62,000 nt of DNA from Chrysomallon squamiferum. Its lineage: Eukaryota; Mollusca; Gastropoda; Neomphalida; Peltospiridae. The stretch covers positions 9,640,788-9,702,787 of the forward strand of contig CM022673.1 of NCBI GenBank assembly GCA_012295275.1, written 5' to 3'. How positions within the stretch are numbered: position 1 is the first letter of the stretch; each line of letters begins with the position of its first letter. The notes beneath the pieces were generated by a model that was given only the letters and a program-made list of their open reading frames with translations, was not told the DNA's origin and searched no databases. Made by a program: the position numbers and the translations under genes. Shown here piece by piece: positions 26,601-37,330 of this stretch.

Positions 26601-27972
26601 AATATGGCACAGTATGCAAAACTGTGATCATGGCACAGTATGTAGCACTGTGATATGGCACAGTATGCAGCACTGTGATCATGGCACAGTATGCAGCACT
26701 GATATGGCACAGTATGCAGCACTGTGATCATGGCACAGTATGCAGCACTGTGATCATGGCACAGTATGCAACACTGAGACAATGACAGTATGCAACACTG
26801 ACCATGGCACATTATGCAACACAGTGATCATGGCACAGTATGCAACACTGATATCATGGAACAGTATGCAACACTGAAACCATGGCACTGTATGCAGCAC
26901 TCAGACAATGGCACAGTATGGAACACTGTGAACATGGCACAGTATGCAACACTGACACCATGGCACAGTATGCAACACTGTGAACATGGCAGAGTATGCA
27001 ACACTGTGATAGGGTACAGTATGCAGCACTGAGACCATGGAACAGTATGCAACACTGTGATATCATGGCACAGTTTGCAGCACTGTCATGATGGCACAGT
27101 ATGCAGCACTGATATCATGGCACAGTATAAAACACTGTGATATCATGGCACAGTATGCAACACTGTGATATCATGGCACAGTATGCAACACTGAAACCAT
27201 GGCACAGTATGCAGCACTGTGATATGGGTCAGTATGCAGCATTGTGATATTGCACAGTATGCAGTACTGTGATATGGCACAGTATGCTGAACTGTGATAT
27301 GACACAGTATGGAACACTGAGAGCATGGCACGGTATACAACACTGTGAGATCATCGCACAGTATGTAACAGATCATGGTACAGTATGTATGACTTAAATT
27401 ATGACAGAATATGCAACACTGTGAGATTGTGTCATAGTATGTAACATACCATGGTACAGGATGTAACTGAGATCATGTATTTATTGTATGTAACAAATTT
27501 TAATGTTCTAAATTTATAGGCTTACCACCCTTGATTTGTTCTTGAATTGTTTCACTGATAAATATTTAAGCAATGATACAGACATGTTTAAAAATATAAT
27601 TTAAAAGAGTTTCAATTAATTTAAAAAAAAAGAAAAAATTTATATATATATATATATACTTAAATCTGTTTGTGTATTTCTGTTTATCTATTTGTCTATC
27701 ATTCTGTCTATTATATAAAAACCTTTAATATTTATTTCAGAATTGAGAAGAAGATTTTTTCCCGTATGACAAAGAAAAACATGTATGAAAATTTCAAGAA
27801 GATATGTGGAAGGTTCAACCATAAAGACCTTTCCCAGGCACCTAATTACTACAAAGCCAAGATGGCTGCCAAAGACTTTCAAGCAGCCAAGCAGGCTTTT
27901 TACAAAAAACTCAAAGAAAACAATTACGGACCTTGGGTTTCGAAACCAGTTGAAGAAGAAATGTTCTCTTAG
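12650..27972 (+). CDS. ADAR: ADAR1-like double-stranded-RNA adenosine deaminase with Z-DNA-binding domain
   Basis: Ten coding exons join in frame: 12650-12751, 13430-15072, 15424-15565, 15995-16181, 16516-16609, 16814-16969, 17222-17328, 18005-18187, 18498-18738 and 27741-27972 (1028 codons plus stop). It converts A to I in dsRNA. Domains by residue: basic N-terminus 1-34; Z-alpha winged helix about 43-101, with the Z-DNA contacts KEVN, LY and PPTW all present; acidic Ser-rich linker; a second winged helix about 262-325 that lacks those contacts (Z-beta-like); one dsRBD about 553-624 ([11 protein letters not shown], then [16 protein letters not shown]); deaminase about 640-1028. Zinc and catalytic residues are intact: H712-A-E714, C766 in APCGDG and C840 in SCTDK. 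The last exon carries the conserved [10 protein letters not shown] end. The start ATG at 12650 follows the acceptor by three bases with A at -3. The last intron is 9.0 kb of satellite. Nothing looks broken. Confidence 0.95.
17590..17669. repeat. (TATATC)n(TG)n(TGTTGA)n compound repeat in an ADAR intron
   Basis: Three adjacent simple repeats within the intron between the exons ending at 17328 and starting at 18005. No coding role. Confidence 0.93.
18785..27480. repeat. ~26-bp satellite array filling the last ADAR intron (about 8.7 kb)
   Basis: Tandem monomers of about 23-28 bp share the core GGCACAGTATGCA and a CACTGTG end; at this length there are roughly 330 copies. Variation falls into recurring classes: GCAACACT or GCAGCACT in the middle, and GTGATCATGG, GTGATATCATGG, GTGATATGG, GAGACCATGG or GAACATGG at the joint. 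Monomers decay towards both edges (about 18760-18800 and 27340-27490), as expected if unequal exchange homogenises the centre. Each monomer contains CACAGT and ACTGTG, which are reverse complements, so transcripts can fold into hairpins. The array lies wholly between the GTGAGA donor at 18739 and the TTTCAG acceptor at 27740. Long open frames on both strands arise because the unit rarely contains stops; I do not consider them genes. Confidence 0.97.
20740..25080. repeat. Higher-order repeat, ~3.38 kb, within the satellite
   Basis: Rare monomer variants recur in the same order at a fixed spacing. A GTACTGTGATATGG variant at 20793 recurs at 24171, and a GATAGGG variant at 21491 recurs at 24871, both about 3.38 kb apart; the monomer order between the marks also agrees over several hundred bases. 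Shorter shared blocks carrying GAGACAATGACAG variants occur near 21120, 22870 and 24500. Exact block borders need a self dot-plot. Confidence 0.75.
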
Positions 27973-29414
27973 TGTTTTTCAGTGGAACACCAAAAGAACA
28001 TGGATAAAGAAGAGTGTATTGACAGTGATAGCAAGAACAAACTTAATGTAACAGTTTTCAAAGGATTTTTCCCATTGCTGCGGTACATTGTTGAACCAGA
28101 TGGATCTAACATATTTCTAGGGTCTGTAGCATGTAATTACAGTGATGTTATTTCACATGAAAAATTTATACTCAGTGAGGCTTTGAAGTTTTATAGTGTA
28201 TATTTACACATTTTATTAGCATCATTATATCATTTTATTTTTTTTTATATATTATTATTATTAGCAACTTACTATGCTTATGTAATAGTTAACAGTAAAC
28301 ATTTTGTGAAGATAATATTTTAGGAACACTATTACTATTTTTGTAGCATTAATTAGTATTTGTTATTATTATTACTGATACATTTTTTTGGTTTGTAATA
28401 ATGATAATAATAATTTGATATATATTTTCTATATTATCTTTGTTTTGAAATTATGGTATGTCGTCTGAAAATTTAAAGGTGAATTATTGTGTATTTTTTA
28501 CTTATATAATTATTATTTAAGAGTTGATTAACTTGTTTACCCAAAATGATGTAAACAAATTAATTATTCTGTTAAATGTGATATAACTTTGTTTGAAAAT
28601 AATAATAATAATAATAATAATTTGAAAATCATCACATTGATTGGACATCAATCTAAGATATTTGTTATATTAGCAATCTGAAACCAACATGTAGTAATCA
28701 TTAAGCATTGTGTGTTTAAAAACAATGATTAGAAACACCAGGTTGGGAAAAATTTTATGTTATTTTAATAGGAGTAAACTAATTTAAGCTTAAAAAATAA
28801 GCTTTTAAAATAAAAAAGAAAATTAAAAAATAAAAATGAATATTAAGATATTTAGGAAATTAACAAGGTGGACCTTGTCAAAACAATTAGTAAAATAAAT
28901 TTAAAAATGTATATAATCATAACTGTAAGTGAGCCGCACATATACATGCACATATGTATATATAAATTCAGTATTATATAGATTTTTTTCTTATATATGC
29001 TACAGACCCCTATCTAGAGAATGATTATATTTATCATAAACTTACTATCAGACGTACTACCCAGCTTTGCAGTTTTGTGTATTACTGCCTGCTTCTGTTC
29101 ACGTTCCATATTGGAAACTACAACATCAGTTTTGCTCGTTTGTCCCCAGATCTAGTCTTTCTTCTTTCTTTTTCCAATTCACTGTTCTTCACGTTTGCCT
29201 GCCAGTCATCAGAGTAAGTCTCACTTTAATAATCAAAGTGATGCCAATGTCACCAAAGCATTATGACTAGAAAAAGTATTGAATTTATGTTTAACACGAT
29301 TATGAATTAGAATAGGTTTGAATGGCATCAAAGGATGGCAACAAGAAGGGGTTTCGATGTTGTCTGAATTAGGATAGGCACCAGTGTCAGAAGGATTCTA
29401 AGAGTTCTAATGCT
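27973..29414. other. ADAR 3' UTR and intergenic DNA
   Basis: Downstream of the ADAR stop. AATAAA occurs at 28809-28814 among A-rich sequence, and several weaker AT-rich candidates follow. A 113-codon frame at 27982-28323 begins ten bases after the stop in another frame; it ends in low-complexity Tyr/Leu and I treat it as UTR. Simple (AAT)n occurs near 28600. No exon is recognised before the duplicated unit begins at about 29415. Confidence 0.5.
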
Positions 29415-30070
29415 AGGTTTTTAGAATTTTGAATCGAAAAGAATGTCAAAGAATTCATTCTCGACTATTAATGAGAAGTCGTCAGAACGTTTTAATGAGA
29501 ATTTGAATTATTACATAGAAGAATTGTATCTTTAATTTTTATTTCTGGGTGCACTAAAAATTTTTTACTTTAACGTAAATTAGAAATACCCCAATTTCAC
29601 CTAAGAGTACCCAGATTTAAGTAGCAGTTAACAAGAAAGCTTCAGTACTTCAGTATTTTCATATGTTTGTATATCTTACAGGCGTTGTAGAGACAGACAA
29701 ATTATTTTTTAACATTTGGTTGTTGGCTGTTTGTTTCTGATGGGTCGCAGGCAAATGTGAAGAGTAAAGTTGTTGGTTTATAACATAATGTGAAACAAGT
29801 TTAATTATTTGAAAACGAAAACATTGGGATCAACACTGCAGTGATTTGGAAACAAAAGTAAGACTAGCCAGGGACAAATTAATGTTAGAATTGATTATTA
29901 TTGTATAACGTCATTAATTATTATTTTATTAAACTAGTGTGAGGTATACAATTTATAAAAATTTTCTGAAATTCTTAATTTTTTTTTTGCTAATTTCTGC
30001 TAATAAAGATTTATCAATCTTTTTCATTGGTGTATCTTTTTGTGTTGGATATTTATTTATTATTATTATT

Positions 30071-30230
30071 AGAAGTAATAGTAGTGGCAGTAGTAGTAGT
30101 AGTAGTAACAGCTATGGTAGCAGTAGTAATAGCAGTAGTAATAGTAGTAGTAGTAGTAGTAACAGCTATGGTAGCAGTAGTAGTAGCAGTAGTAATAGTA
30201 GTAGTAGTAGTAACAGCTATAGTAGCAGTA
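30071..30230. repeat. Imperfect (TAG)n tract, spacer before copy 1
   Basis: TAG/CAG/TAA trinucleotides over about 160 bp. The same position in the next spacer (38551-38666) has a shorter, purer tract, and a remnant lies near 56940-57000. Poly-Ser and poly-Val frames here are artefacts. Confidence 0.93.
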
Positions 30231-30439
30231 CCAATAAAAATAATGTTGTGGTATATTATCAATGGAAACAATTAAGTATATGCGACATATAGAAAACAAG
30301 GTAGTCGTGCCTCTTCACTACTCCAGGGGACGCATTTAGCGATTGTCTGTTCTATGTATATTCTATTTTGCCGTCGATTTTTTTATTTTTTATCTTTTTT
30401 AAATTTTATTAATTTAGTTTTTCTTATTAAATTAAACCC

Positions 30440-30586
30440 ACAACGGAATTAGTGACAACCGTTCTCAAAAACTCGCATTTGATGCTCATCAACGCCAGCA
30501 AATTTAAATGTTTTTCTCCCATCGTCGTTCTTTGTGTATTGGCCAGGCAGCGCAAGTTGTAAAACGAACACTCAACAAGAAATTTG
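30440..30586 (-). pseudogene. hAT transposase dimerisation-domain relic (ZMYM1/TTF-type), spacer 1
   Basis: The minus strand reads through a segment with LVECSFYNLRC, then TMGEKHLNLLALMSIKCEFL. This is the signature of the C-terminal hAT dimerisation domain (ERSFSKL...MGExxLxxLALMSIxxE). No intact upstream transposase is present. The same relic recurs in the other spacers, so it predates the tandem duplication. Confidence 0.75.
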
Positions 30587-30607
30587 TTCTAAAACGTACC
30601 TCTACAC

Positions 30608-32899
30608 CAGTGGTTTCCAACCATTTTAGTACCATGCCCCACTTTTTTATCACAAATGTCTTCATGTCCCCCACCCGTTAATTGTTTAGTATGATATAAC
30701 AATATCAGTTTTGAAGAAGTATAACATAAAAAATTGTATCTTTCAAATAAAACTAAAGGGTTTAACTTCAAATTTAATCAAATAAAATCCATTTTATAAT
30801 GTGTATAATATATCTACCATCAGATTAAATAAATTCAATTACAATCAATTAATGAGACCCTTGAGCCTGATGTCTACTGCAAAGGGATTTTATCCGCGGC
30901 AGTAATTTTGTTAATTTCAATCTCAACTCGCCTCGTTTAGTGATATTCAGTCGTTTTCTTTTCTTCAGTAATAAGTCATTCACAGCACTAAATCCACATT
31001 CCACTAAGTATGACGATGGGAATGGTAACATTAGTTTTCTTGCCAAACTACTTGTATTTGGATATTTAGCTTGTGTTTCTTCACAGAGCCACATCATTGT
31101 TCCTTTTATTTTGAACAGGGCTTTAATCGAGTCATCATTTTGTAATTCTGAAAGTTCTCCTTGATACTCCATGGTTACATATGACAGATCCACTAGCAAT
31201 GGCTGAGTCATCCAAGATGGATAATTAATTTCTTTCAAATCAGAAAATCTGAATTTGAAATCGCTTACCATTATTTGTTATGCTCCACAATAACAAGACA
31301 AGTAGCATCTGTTACCTGACATTTATTCAGCCAATACAATTGTTCAAATATTTTGACAGAAATATTTTCTTGGGATAATTCCAGAAATGATACAAAGCCA
31401 AATATCTTGGCCTTTGTTCCTTGGAGCTCCTTATTTAAGATATTGAGTTTTTCAAATATATCTGCTAAATAACTGACAAATGCTTTATCATAAACTGTCA
31501 GTAACAGAGTCATATAAGGTTTGTCATCCAAGAACTCACTAAGAATATCAAATAATTCCATGAATCTTTTCAGGCAATTCCCCTTTGATAACCACCTTAC
31601 ATCAGTATGAAGTAATGATCTTACATAGTCTGCATTTTGATCCTTGCAAAATTGTTTGAAAAGACGCTCACATTTGGCATTAGCTTTTATAGTGTTGATG
31701 CATTTTATAACTGCATTCAATGTCTCGTTTAGAACAGGGGCAACTTTTTTGGAAACTAAATTCTGTCTATGAATAACACAATGCACTAACAACATTTGGG
31801 GATTGTCGTCTTTCAATAATTTTAAAACTCCATTTTTCTTGCCCATCATCACTGGAGCACCGTCTGCAGCACAAGATATAAAGTTTTCCATTGGTATCTG
31901 CTTATCATCTAAATATGTTTTTAATTTCTTATATATATCAATTGCAATAGTGGTGGTTTCTAATGCTTCGCAAAATAGCATATCCTCAATAAATTCTCCA
32001 TTATCAACATATCTTACATAGGCCATTAACAGAGCTTCACTATCTCTTACAGTTGATTCGTCCAACTGTATTGAAAAATTTGTATATTTTAATTTTTCAA
32101 CAAGTTGTACTTCTACATCACAACTCATTTCATCAATCCTGCTATTAACAGTATTATTACTGAGCGATATGCTTTTGAGATCTTGGTCATCTTTTTCAAG
32201 AACCACTTTCAGAAAAGTTGATATTGCGGGCTTAATTAAATTCTCCCCTATTGTATATATATAAAAAAATAAATTTAATATCTAACTTCTGTAACATACA
32301 AGGCACAATGTCAATATGCAGTTGCCATTTCAAGTAAATATTGAGCTTTATATTCACAGTTTTAAATTAATGTTACTGTGACAAGATCAATTAATGGTTA
32401 TTTTTATACATTATTTTCAGAGAATAACAAGATCAATAATCATAATGAAAAGCACTTTAACCAGCCCTCTCAGTGAAGCTAAAAAACAGAGACAGATAAC
32501 TATATCAACATGAAACTTGCATTTGTGTTTAATTCAGTCCTGCTTCCATGCTTTATTCTGCACATTTAATTTGGTTGTAGTTAGTTTCCTCTCTTTTTTT
32601 AGCTTCAGTGGGAGCGTTGAGCATCTGACTAAAACTCACCTTCTTAAACAAGTTAGAAGCCACGCATATAGCTGGTGCCAGATGCATGATAACATTAGTG
32701 GGTGAACACTTGGCTAGACTGCACAAGCTGTTGTGCTCAGCTAGGTTGTAATTACAATTTTACCCTATACATTTATAATTTTTACCCATATAGGGTAAAA
32801 TAAAAAAAAATGTTGTTATTACTATATTTTTCATATTGCCCCCCTATTATTATTGAATTGCCCCCCAGTGGGGCGTAGGCCCCACGTTGGGAATCACTG
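30608..32899 (-). mobile_element. hAT element (ZBED5/Buster-like), 2.29 kb, with 8-bp target-site duplication
   Basis: The left end begins CAGTGGTTTCCAACC and the right end finishes GTTGGGAATCACTG, whose reverse complement is CAGTGATTCCCAAC: imperfect terminal inverted repeats of hAT type. It is flanked on both sides by CTCTACAC (30600-30607 and 32900-32907). The homologous spacer at about 39025 has a single CTCTACAC and no insert, which is an empty site. The transposase lies on the minus strand and is broken. The region 32253-32860 of the element shows no recognisable BED finger; it contains a 13-bp inverted repeat (32474-32486 against 32595-32607). Confidence 0.92.
30849..32252 (-). pseudogene. 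hAT transposase (ZBED5/Buster-like), frameshifted
   Basis: Reading leftwards, TIGENLIKPA starts at about 32252 just after a possible TACAATAG acceptor. The frame continues through FSIQLDEST (first catalytic Asp region), CAADGAPVMMGKKNG (second Asp), CVIHRQNL and HTDVRWLSKGNCL, and stops at 31271. A second frame overlaps that stop and carries the rest to 30849, including the hAT dimerisation segment LPFPSSYLVECGFSAVNDLL and RKRLNI. The two halves are in different frames at about 31270, so this copy cannot make a full transposase as it stands. The N-terminal BED zinc finger is not seen. By family the enzyme would cut and paste the flanking element. Confidence 0.88.
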
Positions 32900-34639
32900 C
32901 TCTACACAAAACAAATACCAAAGGCTGAAGTCAAAATCATGATACCCAACAGATTGATTGTAAAATAAAAGAAGAAGAAAAAGGCGGATCGCGGGACCTC
33001 TCAAATCATTTGCTGTATCTGCTACGTTTCATTTATGCCGAGAAAAAATAGTAATAAATAACAAAGAATAAAAAAAATCAAATAACTAAAATAAGTGTTT
33101 CGATCACACATCAAAGTAGAATTTACTCGATGTGATCACACGCCAAAGTAGCACCAAAATATCTTATAACTTTATAATATATTCAGGAAAGAAGGTCATA
33201 AAAAATTCAATATTACTAAGAGGTGTCACTCGCATTCAAGTTGCAAGCATGAAAACTCATTTATCTGCAGCTCCGTCAAAGTGAGAATATTCATTTAACT
33301 AAATGAGAAACTGCAGACGAGAAGAAATTAAGTCTCCAACATTTACACAGACATTCTTAACAGAAATAAACGAATTCTTGTATGGTGTTAGATTATTTTT
33401 GCTAGTAATGAAATATGTCAAGGGCATCTGGTAAATATTAAATTCATAATTTTGTTGTAAATACAAGACGTGATCATTGTTAGGAATAATTCTCCTCCCA
33501 AGATTCACTGTGCTATTTTTCGCAAAGTGCTCTTGTAACTACGGGTAGGAGTAACACATAAAATATTCGTTAATTGTAAGTGGAAGAAAAACAGAGCAAC
33601 TTTGCTATTAAGAGTAATTGTAGGAAAAAGAATCAGCTTCACATAATAATACATAAAGTTAACAAATTCAGATTGGTGATACTGTTAAACAAAATAAATT
33701 TAACTTTTCAGTTCCTGTGAATCAAAACCACGTACTCAAACGTCACCTTTCTTTAGATTTTTGATTACATATATATTCTGAAAGGTGAACAAAATGATAT
33801 ATATGTCCTAAAATAAATATGTGTACAGATATCTAAATACTGTCTTGATTTTACTTAAAAGCACTATGAACTTTCTTCGAACCAAATACATTTCTGTTCA
33901 TAAGACAAACTAGTCGGAGACTAAGACGTATCTAGGGAATATGGCGCTTACGACAAACTCTGAAACTGAGCTCCTGTCCAAACATTTGACAGCCATCTGT
34001 CAGACAACTAACTATATGATAAAGTCAGCTCAAAAATATCAGTGAAGATTAAAAGAAAGTTGGATAAGATAATATTCCTTTTAGAATTTATCATCGTCAG
34101 CAAAAGAGAATTGCTTCCAATTAACACATTACTGTTCTCTTTGATGTCCACTTTAAAAATGACATTATACTGACACTATATCATTTTCCAAACTGTTTGA
34201 ACTAACTCATGGCTTATAGTTTGTTCAACCAAAGTTTAGAATTTCACGTTTTCGGAACTGCGAGTATCTACTGGTTAAGATTAATTTGGTATGGCACCAC
34301 ACACTAGGGCTTTCGCTGCACCATCCATTATAGTCCCTGCGATTCAAAGTCAAATTAACAGAATGTACTATACACTTATACAGAATTTTGTGTTTAAACT
34401 GTCAATGTCCTGTAGACGTAAAGGTTTTCAAATACAAGAAATGGCAGTATACAGAATGTATTTAGTCTGTTTATTCTTCAAACGAAAATAGAAAGAATAA
34501 TATGTTGTTGCCAGTCTGTTGTGCATCTATTAGTTTATCTATTAGTTCTGAAATGAATAATAAAATTACTGTTAGTATTTTATTAGCAAACCTTAACACC
34601 GCATGAGAAAAGAGAATTTTATCACACACAGACTACGAA

Positions 34640-34821
34640 ACAAAACAATAATCTAATCCGAAGATCTGAAAGGTGTATTCCGAACATAAATTATCTGACC
34701 AATGTAAATTTAATGTAAAATTCCTCATTGGATATTCCATTTGGACTGATTACAAAGCAGCAGATGTCAACTAATTAGCATGTTAGTGATTATAAAAGGA
34801 CCACTTCTACGACATCAACTT
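34640..34821 (+). promoter_or_regulatory. Promoter of acidic-precursor gene copy 1
   Basis: TATAAAAG at 34791-34798; CTAATTAG at 34771-34778 overlapping ATTAGCAT (34774-34781), a homeodomain/POU-type site; CCAAT at 34700-34704 and inverted CCAAT (ATTGG) at 34728-34732. The block is nearly unchanged in all five units. The predicted start is near 34822 (TCATCC, about 30 bp below TATA). Confidence 0.75.
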
Positions 34822-34870
34822 CATCCTGTCTGCAGCCAGCAAGTATACCACATCTACTTGAACCAACAAG
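34822..34870 (+). other. 5' UTR exon of copy 1
   Basis: From the predicted start to AACAAG|GTAATT (donor 34871). It has no ATG. It splices to the acceptor lying directly before the initiator ATG at 35279. The 3' limit is well supported; the 5' limit is inferred from the TATA box. Confidence 0.6.
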
Positions 34871-35278
34871 GTAATTTACTATTTTATAATAATTTAATAA
34901 TTTGATAATGATTGGAAACAAAACAATATTTTATTGTAAATTTAAATATTTAAATAACATTTCGACATTGTTGAAGCCAGTAATATTAAAATAATATAGT
35001 GAATAGAGATAAACTAATAGAATGTAATATACAAAACTATTCAGAGTTTCGTGTATAAACCATCAATGAACTGCCGGTCTGGAGTATTTAAAATAAAAGT
35101 TGTGGAAGTATACAGAATTTATTTAGTCTATTTACTCTTCAAAGAAATACAGCAAGAAAACCATGAATTCAAATAAACCTATAGTCCATCAAATAAAGGA
35201 AAAGAGAAATTAATAATATTTAAAATAAATTATCGAAGACTAAAGAAACAAACATATATTTCATATTTCTATTTACAG

Positions 35279-36666
35279 ATGAGATTTTGTATTTTCCTTC
35301 TGTGTCTTTTGGCAACCACAGCATTCGCCTACAGAATAACAGTGGAAGATGGGGGTAGGTCCAGTAATTCTCTTTATTTCATAAATTATATTAGAACTAA
35401 TTGAGTTAAGTTTTCGATTCTTGCCGATTTCTAATCAGTTTTCCTTAAAATATTTACGATATTTATCACCAGTCGTTTAAACTTAATCATAAGTTAATTT
35501 AACATAAGTTGTAAAGAAATAATTAATGTTAGACTAATGACAAGAAGTATTTACTTCAAATACAATTTTGTGGTAGCTGTATGGCTGAGCATATTTGCAT
35601 TTATATCTTGGTTTTTCTAATGATATCAAATATTATATATATATATATTTGAAAATGTCTTTACAAGCCAATCCTGTCTTAGATAATGATAAATTTCATG
35701 TGACTGTTGTTTTTCTTCTAATACACTTTCATTGATTCGTCCCTATACTGTTGTTACAACTGAAATGATGTGTATCTTTAGAAGACGTTTCCGATGATGG
35801 TGAAGTAGAGGAATTACTGGAAACACTTTTAGAAGATATGGATGATTCTGACGACGGTGACGACGACGGAGACGACGACGAAGAATTAATTGAAGACCTT
35901 CTTGAGGCTGCTTTGATTTTGGAAGAAGACGACGATGATGATGAAGATGATGATGATGATATGGGTGATGATATGGATGATGGTTCCATGGATGAGGAAA
36001 CTTTGATAGGTGTTTTGGAAAATATCCTGGGTGATGATGATGATGATGATATGGATGATGGTTCTTTGGATGAGGATTCTTTGCTAGGTGCTTTGGAAGA
36101 GCTCTTGGGCGATGATGACAATGACAACGACGATGATGAGGGTGATGATGATTTGAGTGAGATGTTGGGTGATGGAGATGATGATGATGACGATGACGAT
36201 GAATCTCCTGAAGGCTTGCTCGACCTGTCAGACAACTTGCGACTGTTAGGTAACGTTCTGGCTCAGAGGAAAGAAACGGAGGCTGCGGAGACTCTGATAA
36301 AAGCAGCAGACACCATTGACAAAATAATTAACGATGCTGTGCAAGAAATGACCGGGGGCATGGAAGAGGAAATAAACGAAGCCGATGCAGAAAATAAACA
36401 GGATATAGAAGAACAAGCCAAAGAGGCAGTGGAAGAAATTGCTGAAGAAGAAAGTGAAGAATCCCAAATTGAAGAGGAATTGAAGAAAGAAGAAGAGTCG
36501 AACCCGGAAGAAGTTAAAAGAGGTATGAAGAAAAAGCGGTTTAAATAAAGTATTATAGGTTAAGCTAAAATCATTTATTGTAAGTAACAACATTTCGTAA
36601 TTAATTAATTCATTCATTCATACAGTGAAATACAATACACCAACAACATTCACCACTCGTAAAGCA

Positions 36667-36740
<74 letters not shown>

Positions 36741-37258
36741 ATAAAAAATATAAAATAAAAGAACTAAATCTCCACTAACTAAATAAATAAATAAAAGTAT
36801 TCAATGAAAAACGACAAAGCAAAACAAATAAAAAGAAAAATGAAACAAAATCTAATGTTATAAATGTAACCAATATCGCTTGTACTAGTTACATCATACA
36901 GCAATAGTAAAATAAAAAAAACAAAAATTAGAAAAACCCACTGTATTGTAAATGTAACCAATATCGTTTGTACCACTAACAAATTAACTATCCATACTGA
37001 TACTTCTGTAATTATTATTATCAATAATAACTAGTAATACTAGAGCAGCGGATCATTTTCAAACAGTTTGTTTTTCTTTTTAAACAACAGTTACTTAAAT
37101 GAAGAATATTGTATCTGCAATAATTAATACTGCTATTCTTGGTAATACTGTTAGTGCTGCTGTTGTAGTTGTTATTATTATTGAATTATGTTTCAGATGC
37201 AGATCAGGGAACAACATGTCGACCTCGACGACGTCGCAGTACCACACAAAGCCCATAG
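35279..37258 (+). CDS. Secreted acidic-pro-region / Arg-rich peptide precursor, copy 1
   Basis: I do not recognise this family. Exons 35279-35354, 35782-36522 and 37197-37258 join in phase 1 to 292 codons plus stop. Residues 1-17 (MRFCIFLLCLLATTAFA) are a clear signal peptide with an AFA cleavage site. A pro-region of about 255 residues alternates Asp runs with Leu-rich blocks (DEETLIGVLENIL, DEDSLLGALEELL), then becomes a Glu/Ala helix-like segment ending NPEEVKR. After Lys-Arg comes a 20-residue tail: Asp-Ala start, one Cys at position 8, RPRRRR at 9-14, Ser-Pro end, net about +4. The design suggests a secretory precursor in which an acidic piece neutralises a cationic peptide, as in some antimicrobial and neuropeptide precursors. 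A Ca-binding acidic matrix protein is the alternative. Poly(A) signal at 37325. Confidence 0.75.
36544..36549 (+). terminator. Alternative (intronic) poly(A) signal, copy 1
   Basis: AATAAA overlaps the TAA that ends the unspliced reading frame (...KRGMKKKRFK, stop 36546-36548). If the donor at 36523 is not used, the transcript would stop and could be cleaved here. The arrangement recurs at 42566, 47680, 54832 and 61597. Confidence 0.45.
36667..36748. repeat. (AAT)n and poly-A in intron 3 of copy 1
   Basis: About ten AAT units then about 40 A. The other copies have shorter or different A-rich tracts at this place. Confidence 0.93.
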
Positions 37259-37324
37259 ATCACTTGAACACACTCATCTTGACTACTGCACGTTTTCAAT
37301 GACTTGAAATTGAATCTTATCTGG

Positions 37325-37330
37325 AATAAA
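37325..37330 (+). terminator. Poly(A) signal, copy 1
   Basis: AATAAA 67 bases after the stop codon, in a segment (TTATCTGGAATAAA) conserved in the other units. Confidence 0.7.

Noticed and set aside
18793-27376. Dozens of 60-250-codon frames on both strands of the satellite (Cys/His/Leu-rich or Gln/His/Thr-rich)
   Set aside because: They are translations of one ~26-bp repeat that rarely contains a stop; they shift frame with every monomer length variant and lie in an intron.
18785-27480. CRISPR-like look of regularly spaced repeats
   Set aside because: Monomers abut one another with no unique spacers, the host is eukaryotic, and the array is intronic.
27982-28323. 113-codon frame directly after the ADAR stop
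   Set aside because: It is in another frame, has no family similarity and ends in AT-rich low complexity; best explained as 3' UTR.
29939-30292. 117-codon frame with poly-Ser in the (TAG)n tract
   Set aside because: Trinucleotide repeat translation that is not kept in the sister spacers.
32517-32705. 62-codon plus-strand frame inside the hAT element
   Set aside because: No similarity and no context; it lies in the non-coding part of the transposon.
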